Below are positions 18,224-26,579 of a stretch of 64,000 nucleotides of DNA, piece by piece. A program made the translations under genes and the position numbers. Origin of the DNA: Roseivirga misakiensis (GTDB taxonomy: Bacteria > Bacteroidota > Bacteroidia > Cytophagales > Cyclobacteriaceae). Position 1 is the first letter of the stretch, and the number at the start of each line of letters is the position of its first letter. The stretch is taken from positions 53,347 through 117,346 of the forward strand of contig NZ_MDGQ01000002.1 of NCBI RefSeq assembly GCF_001747105.1. Reading direction: 5' to 3'. The notes under the pieces were generated by a model. The model worked only from the letters and a program-made list of their open reading frames with translations. It had not been told where the DNA came from and ran no database searches.

Positions 18224-19447
18224 GTGGCAGGCAAAAATATTGTAGAAAAGACCGAGGCTTACGCCAAGAAAATTCTGGAAAATGAAATTCCAGAAAAGTT
18301 CGTATACCACGATGACTACCATACAAGTAGGGTTGTAGAGGCGACTCAAACAATCGGTAAGGAATGTGGATTCAAAGCTGACGATCTTGAAATACTCGCG
18401 ATCGCAGCTTGGTTTCATGACACAGGATACCGAGAAGGATGTGAAAACCATGAGCAGGCAGGGGCTAAAATTGCCAGAGCCTTCTTAGCCGAAGAGTCCT
18501 ATTCTGAAGAAAAAATCGAGAAAGTTGTGGGTTGTATAGAGGCAACCAAAATGCCCCAAAGCCCAAAAAGTCTGCTAGAGCAGGTAATTTGCGACGCCGA
18601 TTTGCATCATTTAGCTTGTAACGACTACCAGAAAATGTCGGCTAAAATGCACAAGGAAGTTGAGCAAATGAAAGGCCAAGATATTGCCGATGATGAATGG
18701 AATGAGATGAACTTTAAGTTTTTCAAAGACCATGAATTCTTCACCCCTTACGGGAAACAAGTTTTAGAGCCAATCAAAGACAAGAATCTGCAAACGATCA
18801 AAAAAGCTCACAAGAACAAGAAGAAAGAGGCCAAATATATAGCCGAGCTTGAGGCTAAAGTGGCCAAGCTGGAAAAGAAAGTTACGCTTAAGCCAGATCG
18901 TGGTGTGGAAACTATGTTTAGAACCACCTCTAAAAATCATTTGGAGCTGAGCGCTATGGCCGACAATAAGGCCAACATCATGATTTCTGTCAATACGATC
19001 ATTCTGTCTGTAGTGGTGTCCGTTTTGATCCGGAAATTGAACGAGTATCCAAATCTAGTAATTCCAACTATAATGCTCGTCATTGTCTGCTTGACCACAA
19101 TTGTATTGGCTATATTAGCAACAAGACCCAATGTATCATCTGGAGTATTTACAGATGATGACGTATTAAACAGAAAAACTAACCTCCTTTTCTTTGGTAA
19201 CTTCCACAAGATGAAACTCGATCGGTATGATTGGGCCATGAAGGAGATGATGAAAAATGCCGATTACCTGTACGGCAGTATGATCAAAGATATTTACTTC
19301 TTAGGCGTTGTTCTGGGTAAGAAATATAAGCTTCTCCGCAGGTGTTATACCACATTTATGATCGGTTTTGTACTGTCAATTCTGGCATTTGTGTGCGCTA
19401 TGTTACTTTTTCCACCGCAGGAACAAGGTGGGTTTTACACTTTTTAG
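18224..19447 (+). CDS. HD-domain phosphohydrolase fused to PycTM membrane domain
   Basis: 407 residues from a GTG; a stop lies 36 bp upstream in frame and no ATG intervenes. Residues about 25-165 are an HD domain with the metal ligands in VYHDDYHTSRVVE, AWFHDTGY and VICDADLHHL. A Lys/Glu-rich coiled coil (about 195-228) follows, then a PycTM-type (DUF5706) domain: helices at about 252-271, 278-299 and 376-395, with the typical KNHLELSAMADNKANIMIS entry. PycTM is the membrane effector module of Pycsar anti-phage systems, and HD-PycTM fusions are seen in Bacteroidota. No nucleotide cyclase gene is adjacent, so a defence role is unproven. It could instead be a stringent-response or cyclic-nucleotide hydrolase. 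Confidence 0.85.
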   Translation: MAGKNIVEKTEAYAKKILENEIPEKFVYHDDYHTSRVVEATQTIGKECGFKADDLEILAIAAWFHDTGYREGCENHEQAGAKIARAFLAEESYSEEKIEKVVGCIEATKMPQSPKSLLEQVICDADLHHLACNDYQKMSAKMHKEVEQMKGQDIADDEWNEMNFKFFKDHEFFTPYGKQVLEPIKDKNLQTIKKAHKNKKKEAKYIAELEAKVAKLEKKVTLKPDRGVETMFRTTSKNHLELSAMADNKANIMISVNTIILSVVVSVLIRKLNEYPNLVIPTIMLVIVCLTTIVLAILATRPNVSSGVFTDDDVLNRKTNLLFFGNFHKMKLDRYDWAMKEMMKNADYLYGSMIKDIYFLGVVLGKKYKLLRRCYTTFMIGFVLSILAFVCAMLLFPPQEQGGFYTF

Positions 19448-19451
19448 AAAA

Positions 19452-19482
19452 AGCGTAGCTTAGTTATACTAAGTCTATCGCT
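19452..19482 (+). repeat. Hairpin abutting the start of the ABC permease gene
   Basis: CTTAGT-TAT-ACTAAG (19459-19473) is extended by TAG/CTA and AGCG/CGCT arms with a small bulge, ending at the base before the ATG at 19483. It would cover the ribosome binding region, so it may limit translation or terminate upstream transcription. Confidence 0.35.
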
Positions 19483-21882
19483 ATGCTCAAGAACTATTTT
19501 TTAATCGTCCTTCGAACGATTCGTAAAAACCCTGGCTATGCCGGAGTCAATATTTTGGGTCTCACCTTAGGAATAACAGCCTTTTTGCTGATTGTATTAG
19601 TAGTTCGTTATGAAATGAGTTACGATAAATTTCATGCGGATAGCGATAAAATTTTTCGAATCAACAATGAGCTAAAACTTTCAAGTGGCAATTATAAATA
19701 CCCAAATTCGGGTTCTGCTTTAGCTCCAACCCTATATAATGAATTGCCAGAGGTAACAGCTTTTACCCGGATTGGCGGGGCAGGGCAGCAAATTATCATT
19801 GAAGTTGATACCGAATTATTTAAGGAAGAAAACCACTTCTACGCCGATTCCACATTCCTAGAATTCTTCAATTTCGAACTCCTCAGAGGCGTAGCTTCAG
19901 ATGTTTTAGACGCTCCTAATACAGTTGTTTTAACGGAAAGTGCTGCCATGCGCTATTTCGGTTCTACTGATATTATAGGCAAAGAATTGACTGTAAAGGG
20001 AGGAAACGAAAGAAACTATACTGTGACGGGTCTATTGAAAGATTTACCTCAGAACTCACACATTCAATTTCAGATGCTTCTTTCGATCGAGACTTTAAGA
20101 AGCCAAGGTAATGGATTGAATAACTGGGGAGGCCAAGGGTTTTACTCTTACATCATGTTGACAGATCCAAAATTTGCTGATCGGGTTTCGGCCAAGATGA
20201 TCGAGCTTCGTGATAAAAATGTCCCCGAGGATAACCGAAACACTGTCAACCCTGATTTAACGGCTTTCGAAGATATCCATCTAAAGTCAAATCTAAGAAA
20301 TGAGATTGTGACCAATGGCAGTATGGACGTGGTCTATATTTTTACTGCCATAGCAGTTTTTGTACTGCTGATCGCTGGTATCAACTATATGAATTTAGCT
20401 ACCGCCAGATCGGCAAAGCGAGCACAGGAGGTTGGGATTAGAAAAGTCTTAGGGGCTTACAAAAAACAGTTAGTGACTCAATTTTTGAGTGAGTCCATTA
20501 TGCTCACCGTTATATCAACACTTCTGTCGGTAGGGTTGGTGCTATTACTAATACAGCCTTTTGGAGACTACATTAATAAATCTCTAAGTGCTGATATGAT
20601 TTTGAATCCAGAAGTTATTGGATTGCTCATCGCAGTGATCGTTATCATTGGGTTTGGGTCTGGATTTTATCCAGCACTCTTCTTATCAGCATTTCGTCCA
20701 GCGATTGTTTTGAAAGGGAAGCTTATACCTGGTATGGGAAGCTCGGGATTCTTTAGAAAGGCACTGGTTGTTTTTCAGTTCGTCATAAGCATCGTCATGA
20801 TGATCGGGACTACAATGGTCTACAATCAGCTTAGCTATATGAAGAACAAATCGTTGGGCTTTCAGAAGGACAATATTTTGGTTGTTTCAAATACCAATCA
20901 GGCCGTTACCCCGCAGTTAAACACATTTAAGAATGAACTAATCAATCATCCAAATATTGAAGGTGTAACGGCCACGCTTAGTAAACCAGGTGGTTTGAGG
21001 CCGATCATGTTCGTGAAATCAGAAACGGTCATTGACGATGAAGGGGGATTGAATTTAGCTGGAATCAACATCGATTTTGATTACATGAGCACTATGGAAG
21101 TGGAGGTTGTTGAAGGACGTGATTTTAACCCACAAACACCGACTGACTCTACAAATGCGATTATTATCAATCGGCAAGCTGCACGTGAATTAAATTTAGA
21201 TGCCCCAGTGGGTAAAATGATCGAAGTAAGAAATTTCCAGGGTCAATGGGAAAAGAAAAGGATTATCGGCCTCATCGATAATATCAATTTTGAACCACTG
21301 CAACGCAAAACAGAATCATGCTTTTATGCCAACTTTCTTCCTAATTTCCAACACCTGTTTATTAAACTAGGTGATAATGATACTAATGAAACAGTTCAGT
21401 TTGTGGCCTCTCAATGGTCTAAGTTTGCGCCTGCCCAACCATTCGAATATTCTTTTTTGGAAGACGATCTAAATCAACTGTATAGTACCGAAGAAGAGTT
21501 AAGTCAAATCATCATCTACTTTGCCATTTTGGCCATCAGTATTGCTTGCTTGGGCTTGTTTGGTCTAGCTTCCTTTTCGACAGAACAACGAATCAAAGAG
21601 ATAGGTGTCAGGAAGGTTTTGGGGGCCTCTTTGGGGCAAGTTCTATACCTGCTTTCAAAAGATTTTGCCACTTTGATTATAATCGCCATTCTGATCGCTT
21701 CACCCGTCGCGTATTATCTAGCCAACTGGTGGTTGCAGAACTTTGCCTTTGCTGTAAACCTATCGATCACTACGTTTTTGTTCGCTGGTTTGGGAGCTTT
21801 GGCCATCGCACTTTTGACTGTTAGTTATAAAACCACAATGGCGGCCAAATCGAATCCAGTAAAAGCATTAAGGTCTGAATGA
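19483..21882 (+). CDS. MacB/FtsX-type ABC transporter permease
   Basis: 799 residues. The layout is that of long Bacteroidota MacB-like permeases: TM1 at about 20-42, a periplasmic core domain (about 45-280), three helices with an FtsX domain (RSAKRAQEVGIRKVLGAYKK), a second core domain (about 440-660) and a second FtsX domain (EQRIKEIGVRKVLGASLGQ) near the C-terminus. Such permeases use mechanotransmission rather than substrate passage, in efflux or lipoprotein handling. The ATPase gene follows 139 bp downstream on the same strand and is the natural partner. The substrate cannot be inferred. Confidence 0.92.
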   Translation: MLKNYFLIVLRTIRKNPGYAGVNILGLTLGITAFLLIVLVVRYEMSYDKFHADSDKIFRINNELKLSSGNYKYPNSGSALAPTLYNELPEVTAFTRIGGAGQQIIIEVDTELFKEENHFYADSTFLEFFNFELLRGVASDVLDAPNTVVLTESAAMRYFGSTDIIGKELTVKGGNERNYTVTGLLKDLPQNSHIQFQMLLSIETLRSQGNGLNNWGGQGFYSYIMLTDPKFADRVSAKMIELRDKNVPEDNRNTVNPDLTAFEDIHLKSNLRNEIVTNGSMDVVYIFTAIAVFVLLIAGINYMNLATARSAKRAQEVGIRKVLGAYKKQLVTQFLSESIMLTVISTLLSVGLVLLLIQPFGDYINKSLSADMILNPEVIGLLIAVIVIIGFGSGFYPALFLSAFRPAIVLKGKLIPGMGSSGFFRKALVVFQFVISIVMMIGTTMVYNQLSYMKNKSLGFQKDNILVVSNTNQAVTPQLNTFKNELINHPNIEGVTATLSKPGGLRPIMFVKSETVIDDEGGLNLAGINIDFDYMSTMEVEVVEGRDFNPQTPTDSTNAIIINRQAARELNLDAPVGKMIEVRNFQGQWEKKRIIGLIDNINFEPLQRKTESCFYANFLPNFQHLFIKLGDNDTNETVQFVASQWSKFAPAQPFEYSFLEDDLNQLYSTEEELSQIIIYFAILAISIACLGLFGLASFSTEQRIKEIGVRKVLGASLGQVLYLLSKDFATLIIIAILIASPVAYYLANWWLQNFAFAVNLSITTFLFAGLGALAIALLTVSYKTTMAAKSNPVKALRSE

Positions 21883-22021
21883 GAGTGTCATAATCGAACA
21901 AGGGTGGTCGGGATCGTACATATTTCGATGCTCGAATATTCGCTTAATCCCGAAAATCAATATATTAGCTCTTGGCATACAAATTGGTAAACGCTTCAGG
22001 TCAAAACTTTAAAAAAGACAA

Positions 22022-22696
22022 ATGATAAAACTACAAGACATTGATAAGTATATAGATTCTAAATACCAGCGAACCTTTATCCTTAAAGGAATCGATTTAG
22101 AAATCGAACAAGGTGAATTTGTCACCATTATGGGGCCCAGTGGTGCTGGTAAATCTACCCTGATGAACATCATAGGAATGCTCGATGAACCTTCTTCTGG
22201 TGAGTACTATTTCTTTGATGAACCCATCCATAAAATGAAAGAACGCAAGCGTTCGGACTTGCATAAGCACCACATTGGATTCGTGTTTCAGGCATATCAC
22301 CTCATCGATGAACTGACGGTGTATGAAAACATTGAAACGCCACTGCTTTACAAAGGCGTAAAGTCTTCTGAAAGAAAAAGTTTGGTAGCTGAAATGCTCG
22401 ATCGTTTCCAAATGGTGGCCAAGAAAGACTTATTCCCAGAACAGCTTTCTGGTGGACAGCAGCAACTTGTTGGCGTTGCCAGGGCATTGATAGGTCAGCC
22501 AAAACTATTATTGGCAGACGAGCCAACGGGTAATTTACATTCCGATCAAGCCGAAGAAATTATGGAGCTTTTCCAAAAGCTGAATGAGGAAGGTATGACG
22601 ATCATTCAAGTAACGCACTCCAAAGCCAATGCGGCTTACGGAAAACGTACCATCAATCTGGTCGATGGTGGTATGGATACGGATGATAGGCACTAA
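22022..22696 (+). CDS. ABC transporter ATP-binding protein, MacB/LolD type
   Basis: 224 residues, the usual length for a stand-alone MacB/LolD ATPase. Walker A is GPSGAGKST, the Q-loop sits in VFQAYHLI, the signature is LSGGQQQ, Walker B is LLLADEP and the switch His is in QVTHS. The D-loop, normally GNLDS, reads GNLHS here, an unusual change at a position that contacts the opposite ATP site. It is predicted to energise the permease at 19483-21882. The gene is followed by a strong terminator shared with the convergent gene. Confidence 0.92.
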   Translation: MIKLQDIDKYIDSKYQRTFILKGIDLEIEQGEFVTIMGPSGAGKSTLMNIIGMLDEPSSGEYYFFDEPIHKMKERKRSDLHKHHIGFVFQAYHLIDELTVYENIETPLLYKGVKSSERKSLVAEMLDRFQMVAKKDLFPEQLSGGQQQLVGVARALIGQPKLLLADEPTGNLHSDQAEEIMELFQKLNEEGMTIIQVTHSKANAAYGKRTINLVDGGMDTDDRH

Positions 22697-22710
22697 ATTC
22701 ACAAAACTTC

Positions 22711-22746
22711 AAAAAGCCATCTCGTTAAATCGAGATGGCTTTTTTT
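22711..22746. terminator. Bidirectional terminator
   Basis: A 10-bp perfect stem AGCCATCTCG/CGAGATGGCT with a 6-nt loop, flanked by an A run on the left and a T run on the right. It serves the ABC ATPase gene and the convergent membrane protein gene. Confidence 0.9.
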
Positions 22747-24031
22747 ATGACTTATTGTTATTTGGTTGAGAATTGAAATAGTGCATCAGAAAGGCATTGG
22801 AGCTGGCCAAATTGCTGGAATATATTTTGGCGTTTTCTACATTAAAATACCCTGAAAAAATTCCGAGTATGGCGATGACTCGGGCATGTGGCTCATACAT
22901 ATATTGGTTCATAAAAATCATAGGTGCGGCGTCTACAGCGATTAAAATTGCTGCTAAAAGCAAGGCTTCTTTATACTTGAGTCTTGAAAAGATACTTAGT
23001 ATCAATAGCAGTGCAGGTAATATAAAATGCACGAAATCCGGTATTATCATAGCACTATCCCTCAGATAATAAATAATCCCTGAAGTCAAAAAGGCCATCG
23101 GTTGGTCGTTGATTAATGTGTTTATAGCAGAGATTGTTATAGCAATAAACAAGGCGTCGATTAGTATGAAAGACAGTTTCGTAGAAAAGATTGCCTGTTC
23201 ACTCCATGACTCCCTTTTCGCGTATTTATCATTTTGTTTTTTCGCGTCAATTCGGTTGATCTCATAATCAGGGCAATTTGAATGAAAGGTTGGTTTTTCT
23301 TCCGTTAAACCGCATACAACTCCATGATATCTATCGAAACCTTTGTTTTTGCACTGTTTACAAAAGAATAGTTTATCGTCTAGAGATAACTCTTTGGGGT
23401 GCTTAGTCATATATTCTTGAAGCACTTCATCAGTTTCATGCGGAGCATTAAATATTCGATCGCTATTCACGATAAGGAGCTTATTGCTCAAATAGTTTTC
23501 GAGAAACGAGGTCTCATTTTCAAGTGAAGCCCTAATGACTGTATCCAACTTCTTTTTGTCTCTGTAGTGCCGCCAAATCAAAAGGAAAAGTACAGTGATG
23601 AGCCCGATAAAGACGGATATGTTGTTTTGAAATACAACAGAATAAATTCCTCCCAATAGAAGGAGTGTATAAATAATGAATCTGATATGGTAAGTAGGCC
23701 GAGTTATGAAGGCACTTAAAGGAAAGGCTAGCAAACCTAAGAGATACCACGGGCTCACTAATATACCACTAGCAACAAATCCAAAAATAACGAAGAGCGG
23801 CAGTCGATTGAAAAGTGTATAAATCAAACGTTCTTTGAAAGAAGATTTTTCTTCAAAGTCTTCAGATGATATATCGGCATTGACTAAGAACTCAATATCT
23901 CCATTACTGTATTTCTCTATGATTGATTCAAAACTGGTTGCCGGTAAAAGACTTTTTACGTCCGATACGGATAGGTCGGAGAGGTCAACTTCCTTGAATT
24001 CTGAAAAAATAGGATAATGAATGTTTTCCAT
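22745..24031 (-). CDS. Multi-pass membrane protein with cysteine knuckle, unknown function
   Basis: 428 residues. A soluble N-terminus (about 1-70) is followed by four or so helices (about 75-160), a cytosolic region with a four-Cys cluster (CKQCKNKGFD, then VVCGLT and SNCPDYE, about 223-258) that looks like a metal-binding knuckle common in Bacteroidota membrane proteins, then four more helices and a short hydrophilic tail. I recognise the knuckle pattern but no catalytic domain. It is the last gene of the minus-strand carotenoid run, 46 bp after crtW, so it may be co-transcribed, although a role in pigment formation is not shown. It ends at a bidirectional terminator. Confidence 0.7.
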   Translation of the reverse strand: MENIHYPIFSEFKEVDLSDLSVSDVKSLLPATSFESIIEKYSNGDIEFLVNADISSEDFEEKSSFKERLIYTLFNRLPLFVIFGFVASGILVSPWYLLGLLAFPLSAFITRPTYHIRFIIYTLLLLGGIYSVVFQNNISVFIGLITVLFLLIWRHYRDKKKLDTVIRASLENETSFLENYLSNKLLIVNSDRIFNAPHETDEVLQEYMTKHPKELSLDDKLFFCKQCKNKGFDRYHGVVCGLTEEKPTFHSNCPDYEINRIDAKKQNDKYAKRESWSEQAIFSTKLSFILIDALFIAITISAINTLINDQPMAFLTSGIIYYLRDSAMIIPDFVHFILPALLLILSIFSRLKYKEALLLAAILIAVDAAPMIFMNQYMYEPHARVIAILGIFSGYFNVENAKIYSSNLASSNAFLMHYFNSQPNNNKS

Positions 24032-24077
24032 GGCTTAGGTCTAATATAAGCCAAATGTAGAGGGCTTGAAAAGGACC

Positions 24078-24770
24078 TTAATAAACTTGCTTCTCTTTTA
24101 CCTTCCAAAGTTGCCACCAAGGAGTTCCAGGGGAGGCGTGGTGTTCGTAGTGATAACCGAAAAAATAGCAGGTGATGAATGCTACAAAATGATTGAGTTT
24201 TTGGCTTCTTGATTTATGCTGGTTACCCGTTTCATGAATGCCTCTATGGGGGAGGTATGTCCCAAAATAAAACAACTGCAATGTAGATAGTACCGCTGGT
24301 AGCATCCATATCAAGATCAGGTTTTCTACTGGCAAAAAGAGCTTGAGTATGTTGAATGTAATGGCCATTAGCACGATTTGCTGCCAGCTTACATATTGCA
24401 TCAGAAAGCTGAAATACCAAGCCAAAAAGCCACCATCATGGTAATCAGGGTCTTTATCCGTGGCTACAAATTTGTGATGCTCGTGGTGCTTCGGAAACAG
24501 TCTTTTGTAAAAATTATATGAGAAAAGTAATGCGGTAAAATGGCCTATTGTCGTATTGAGCTTTCTGTTTTTAGAAACCGTGCCATGCATGGCATCATGT
24601 GCTGTTATGAAAAGACCAGTATATAAATGAGTTTGAATTAAAATCAGCAAATAAACCAGTGGGGATGCAAAATCAAGCGTCAGTGTTAAGCCAAATACTA
24701 GCACAGCAAACCATAAAAGGATGATGGCCATCGCAATAATAACACCCATGTGTTGCTGAACTAACTTCAC
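24078..24770 (-). CDS. crtW: Beta-carotene ketolase CrtW
   Basis: Membrane di-iron oxygenase of the fatty-acid-desaturase type that adds 4-keto groups to beta-rings. 230 residues from a GTG. The histidine clusters expected for CrtW are present: FITAHDAMHGTV, FPKHHEHHKF, the FGTYLPHR block and GYHYEHHASP. Five hydrophobic segments surround them. The length is slightly short but normal for CrtW. It starts 15 bp after ispH and belongs to the carotenoid run. It acts together with CrtZ at 29741, which hydroxylates position 3 of the same ring. An alternative reading as a generic desaturase is less likely given the TYLPHR motif. Confidence 0.88.
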   Translation of the reverse strand: MKLVQQHMGVIIAMAIILLWFAVLVFGLTLTLDFASPLVYLLILIQTHLYTGLFITAHDAMHGTVSKNRKLNTTIGHFTALLFSYNFYKRLFPKHHEHHKFVATDKDPDYHDGGFLAWYFSFLMQYVSWQQIVLMAITFNILKLFLPVENLILIWMLPAVLSTLQLFYFGTYLPHRGIHETGNQHKSRSQKLNHFVAFITCYFFGYHYEHHASPGTPWWQLWKVKEKQVY

Positions 24771-24785
24771 GATGCAATTTAGGGA

Positions 24786-25631
24786 TTATAGCTTTTCTAG
24801 ATGCGATTTTACATCTTCCATAAGCCACATTGGGGTAGAAGTAGCGCCACAAATACCAACCGATTCGTTTTTCCCAAACCATTCAGAGCGTACATCATCA
24901 AGCGATGAAACAAAGTATGTACGTTCGTTCTGGTTCTTGCATACTTTATAGAGCACCTTGCCATTTGACGATTTGGTGCCACTGACAAAGATGATGACAT
25001 CGAAAAGCTTGGCGAAGTAGTTCAATTCCTTGTTTCGGTTAGAAACTTGTCGACAAATTGTATCATGTGACTTGACAGTGATACCGTTTTGAGAGAGCAC
25101 TTCATTTATTTCAGAAAACTTCTCGGTGCTTTTCGTAGTCTGACTGTAGAGCGTTATTTCCCTTGGTAAATTTGCTAAATCTAGTTCTTCTAATTCCTGG
25201 AATACGGTCGCTTTGTTATTTGTCTGTCCCAAAAGGCCGATCACTTCCGCGTGGCCGTGTTTTCCATAAATGTAGATATGCTCCTCCTTGTCGAAAGAGT
25301 TTTTAATTCTGTTCTGAAGTTTAAGTACTACTGGACATGACGCATCAATCAGTTCAATGTCATTTTGCAACGCTAATTGGTACGTGCTGGCAGGTTCTCC
25401 ATGGGCGCGAATCAAAACCTTGCTGTTTCTGATATTAACAAGGTCATTGTGGTCAATTATATGTAGCCCTTTTGCCTCAAGTCTTCTGACCTCTTCGTCA
25501 TTATGGACAATATCTCCAAGGCAATACAGCTGACCATCTGTTTCCAGAATATCTTCAGCCATTTCTATGGCATAGACTACCCCAAAACAAAAGCCGGAGT
25601 TGTTATCTATATCTACCCTTAGATTGAACAT
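24786..25631 (-). CDS. ispH: 4-hydroxy-3-methylbut-2-enyl diphosphate reductase
   Basis: Iron-sulfur enzyme for the last step of the MEP isoprenoid pathway, releasing IPP and DMAPP. 281 residues. Cluster ligands are Cys in SGFCFGV, DASCPVV and HDTICRQVSNR. Substrate motifs IRAHGEP, YGKHGHAEVIG and YSQTTKS are present, and the end carries GICGATSTPMWLMEDV, the form usual in Bacteroidota. The gene lies between crtB and crtW and so links precursor supply with pigment synthesis. A 90-bp gap before it leaves room for an internal promoter. An HMG-CoA reductase of the other (mevalonate) route is encoded 10 kb away. Confidence 0.92.
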   Translation of the reverse strand: MFNLRVDIDNNSGFCFGVVYAIEMAEDILETDGQLYCLGDIVHNDEEVRRLEAKGLHIIDHNDLVNIRNSKVLIRAHGEPASTYQLALQNDIELIDASCPVVLKLQNRIKNSFDKEEHIYIYGKHGHAEVIGLLGQTNNKATVFQELEELDLANLPREITLYSQTTKSTEKFSEINEVLSQNGITVKSHDTICRQVSNRNKELNYFAKLFDVIIFVSGTKSSNGKVLYKVCKNQNERTYFVSSLDDVRSEWFGKNESVGICGATSTPMWLMEDVKSHLEKL

Positions 25632-25721
25632 ATTGATTAAACAGAAAAATGAATTAGATGTTTGGTCGGTTTGATTAAAAGTATGTTAAATACGACCCAA
25701 ACCCCATGTTCAGATTTCCAA

Positions 25722-26549
25722 CTAGAAACTTCTTTGGAGATAAGTGCCCAATAGGATCGCGAATTTCCTTGAGTTTGGCACTCTTATTCTTTGTTGCTGA
25801 ATTTTGGAAGCTGGGCAATTTTTGATCTTCCTAAAAAGTTTTAAGTAGTATTTATAGGCTAGAAAAACTCCCTTCTTTGCCTCATTTGGTAGCCTTTGTA
25901 TACCCTCAAGGGCATCGTCGAAGTCTTTTTGAATATCGTCTTCGATTTCTTGTTTCGCCGCTTTGGTAAAATTCTTAAAATCGATTCCAGGAAAATATAC
26001 TCGTCCTCTTTCTTGAAAATCACTTTTGATATCCCGCAGGAAATTCACCTTTTGGAAGGCTGATCCTAGGCTTTTGGCAGCCGGTAATAAGGATTGATAG
26101 GAAGCCTCATCGCCATTACAAAAGATTTTTAGGCACATAAGCCCGATTACTTCTGCCGAACCATAGATATATTCTTCATACCCAGCCTGATCATACTCAG
26201 TTTCCTTTAGGTCCATTTCCATACTGTGTAGGAAGGCCTCAATTAGGTCATGGTCCAAATTGTATTGGTTAACCACGAGTTGAAAGGAGTGTAATACTGG
26301 ATTTAAACTGATCTTTTCTTCGATAGCCTGATAAGTGTCTTTTTTGAACCGAGCGAGCAAGTCAGCTTTGTCATGGTCATGGAATGTATCGACTATTTCG
26401 TCAGCATAACGCACAAATCCGTAGATGGCATAAATGGGGTAATGGAGTTTTTTATCCAAAGTTTTAATCCCCAGTGTAAAAGAGGTGCTATAGCGCTGAG
26501 TGATCAGCTTACTGCACTCTAATGTCGTCTGGTCAAATAATTCCATCAT
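25722..26549 (-). CDS. crtB: Phytoene synthase
   Basis: Prenyl transferase that joins two GGPP molecules head-to-head to give phytoene. 275 residues; the first two codons are both ATG, so the start may be 26546. Asp-rich motifs typical of squalene/phytoene synthases are visible: DEIVDTFHDHD and NFLRDIKSDFQERGRVYFP, with YAIYGFVRYAD near the N-terminus and YGSAEVIGLMCLK in the middle. It lies 30 bp behind crtI on the same strand and is almost certainly co-transcribed. The crtI neighbour supports phytoene rather than squalene as product. Confidence 0.93.
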   Translation of the reverse strand: MMELFDQTTLECSKLITQRYSTSFTLGIKTLDKKLHYPIYAIYGFVRYADEIVDTFHDHDKADLLARFKKDTYQAIEEKISLNPVLHSFQLVVNQYNLDHDLIEAFLHSMEMDLKETEYDQAGYEEYIYGSAEVIGLMCLKIFCNGDEASYQSLLPAAKSLGSAFQKVNFLRDIKSDFQERGRVYFPGIDFKNFTKAAKQEIEDDIQKDFDDALEGIQRLPNEAKKGVFLAYKYYLKLFRKIKNCPASKIQQQRIRVPNSRKFAILLGTYLQRSF

Positions 26550-26579
26550 TTAAAAGTAACCAATAAAAATGGCTGTGGT

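Noticed and set aside
17250..18353. Longer start for the SdiA-regulated-like gene
   Set aside because: The extra 91 codons show no signal peptide and run into the divergent gene; the ATG at 18080 begins a proper signal peptide.
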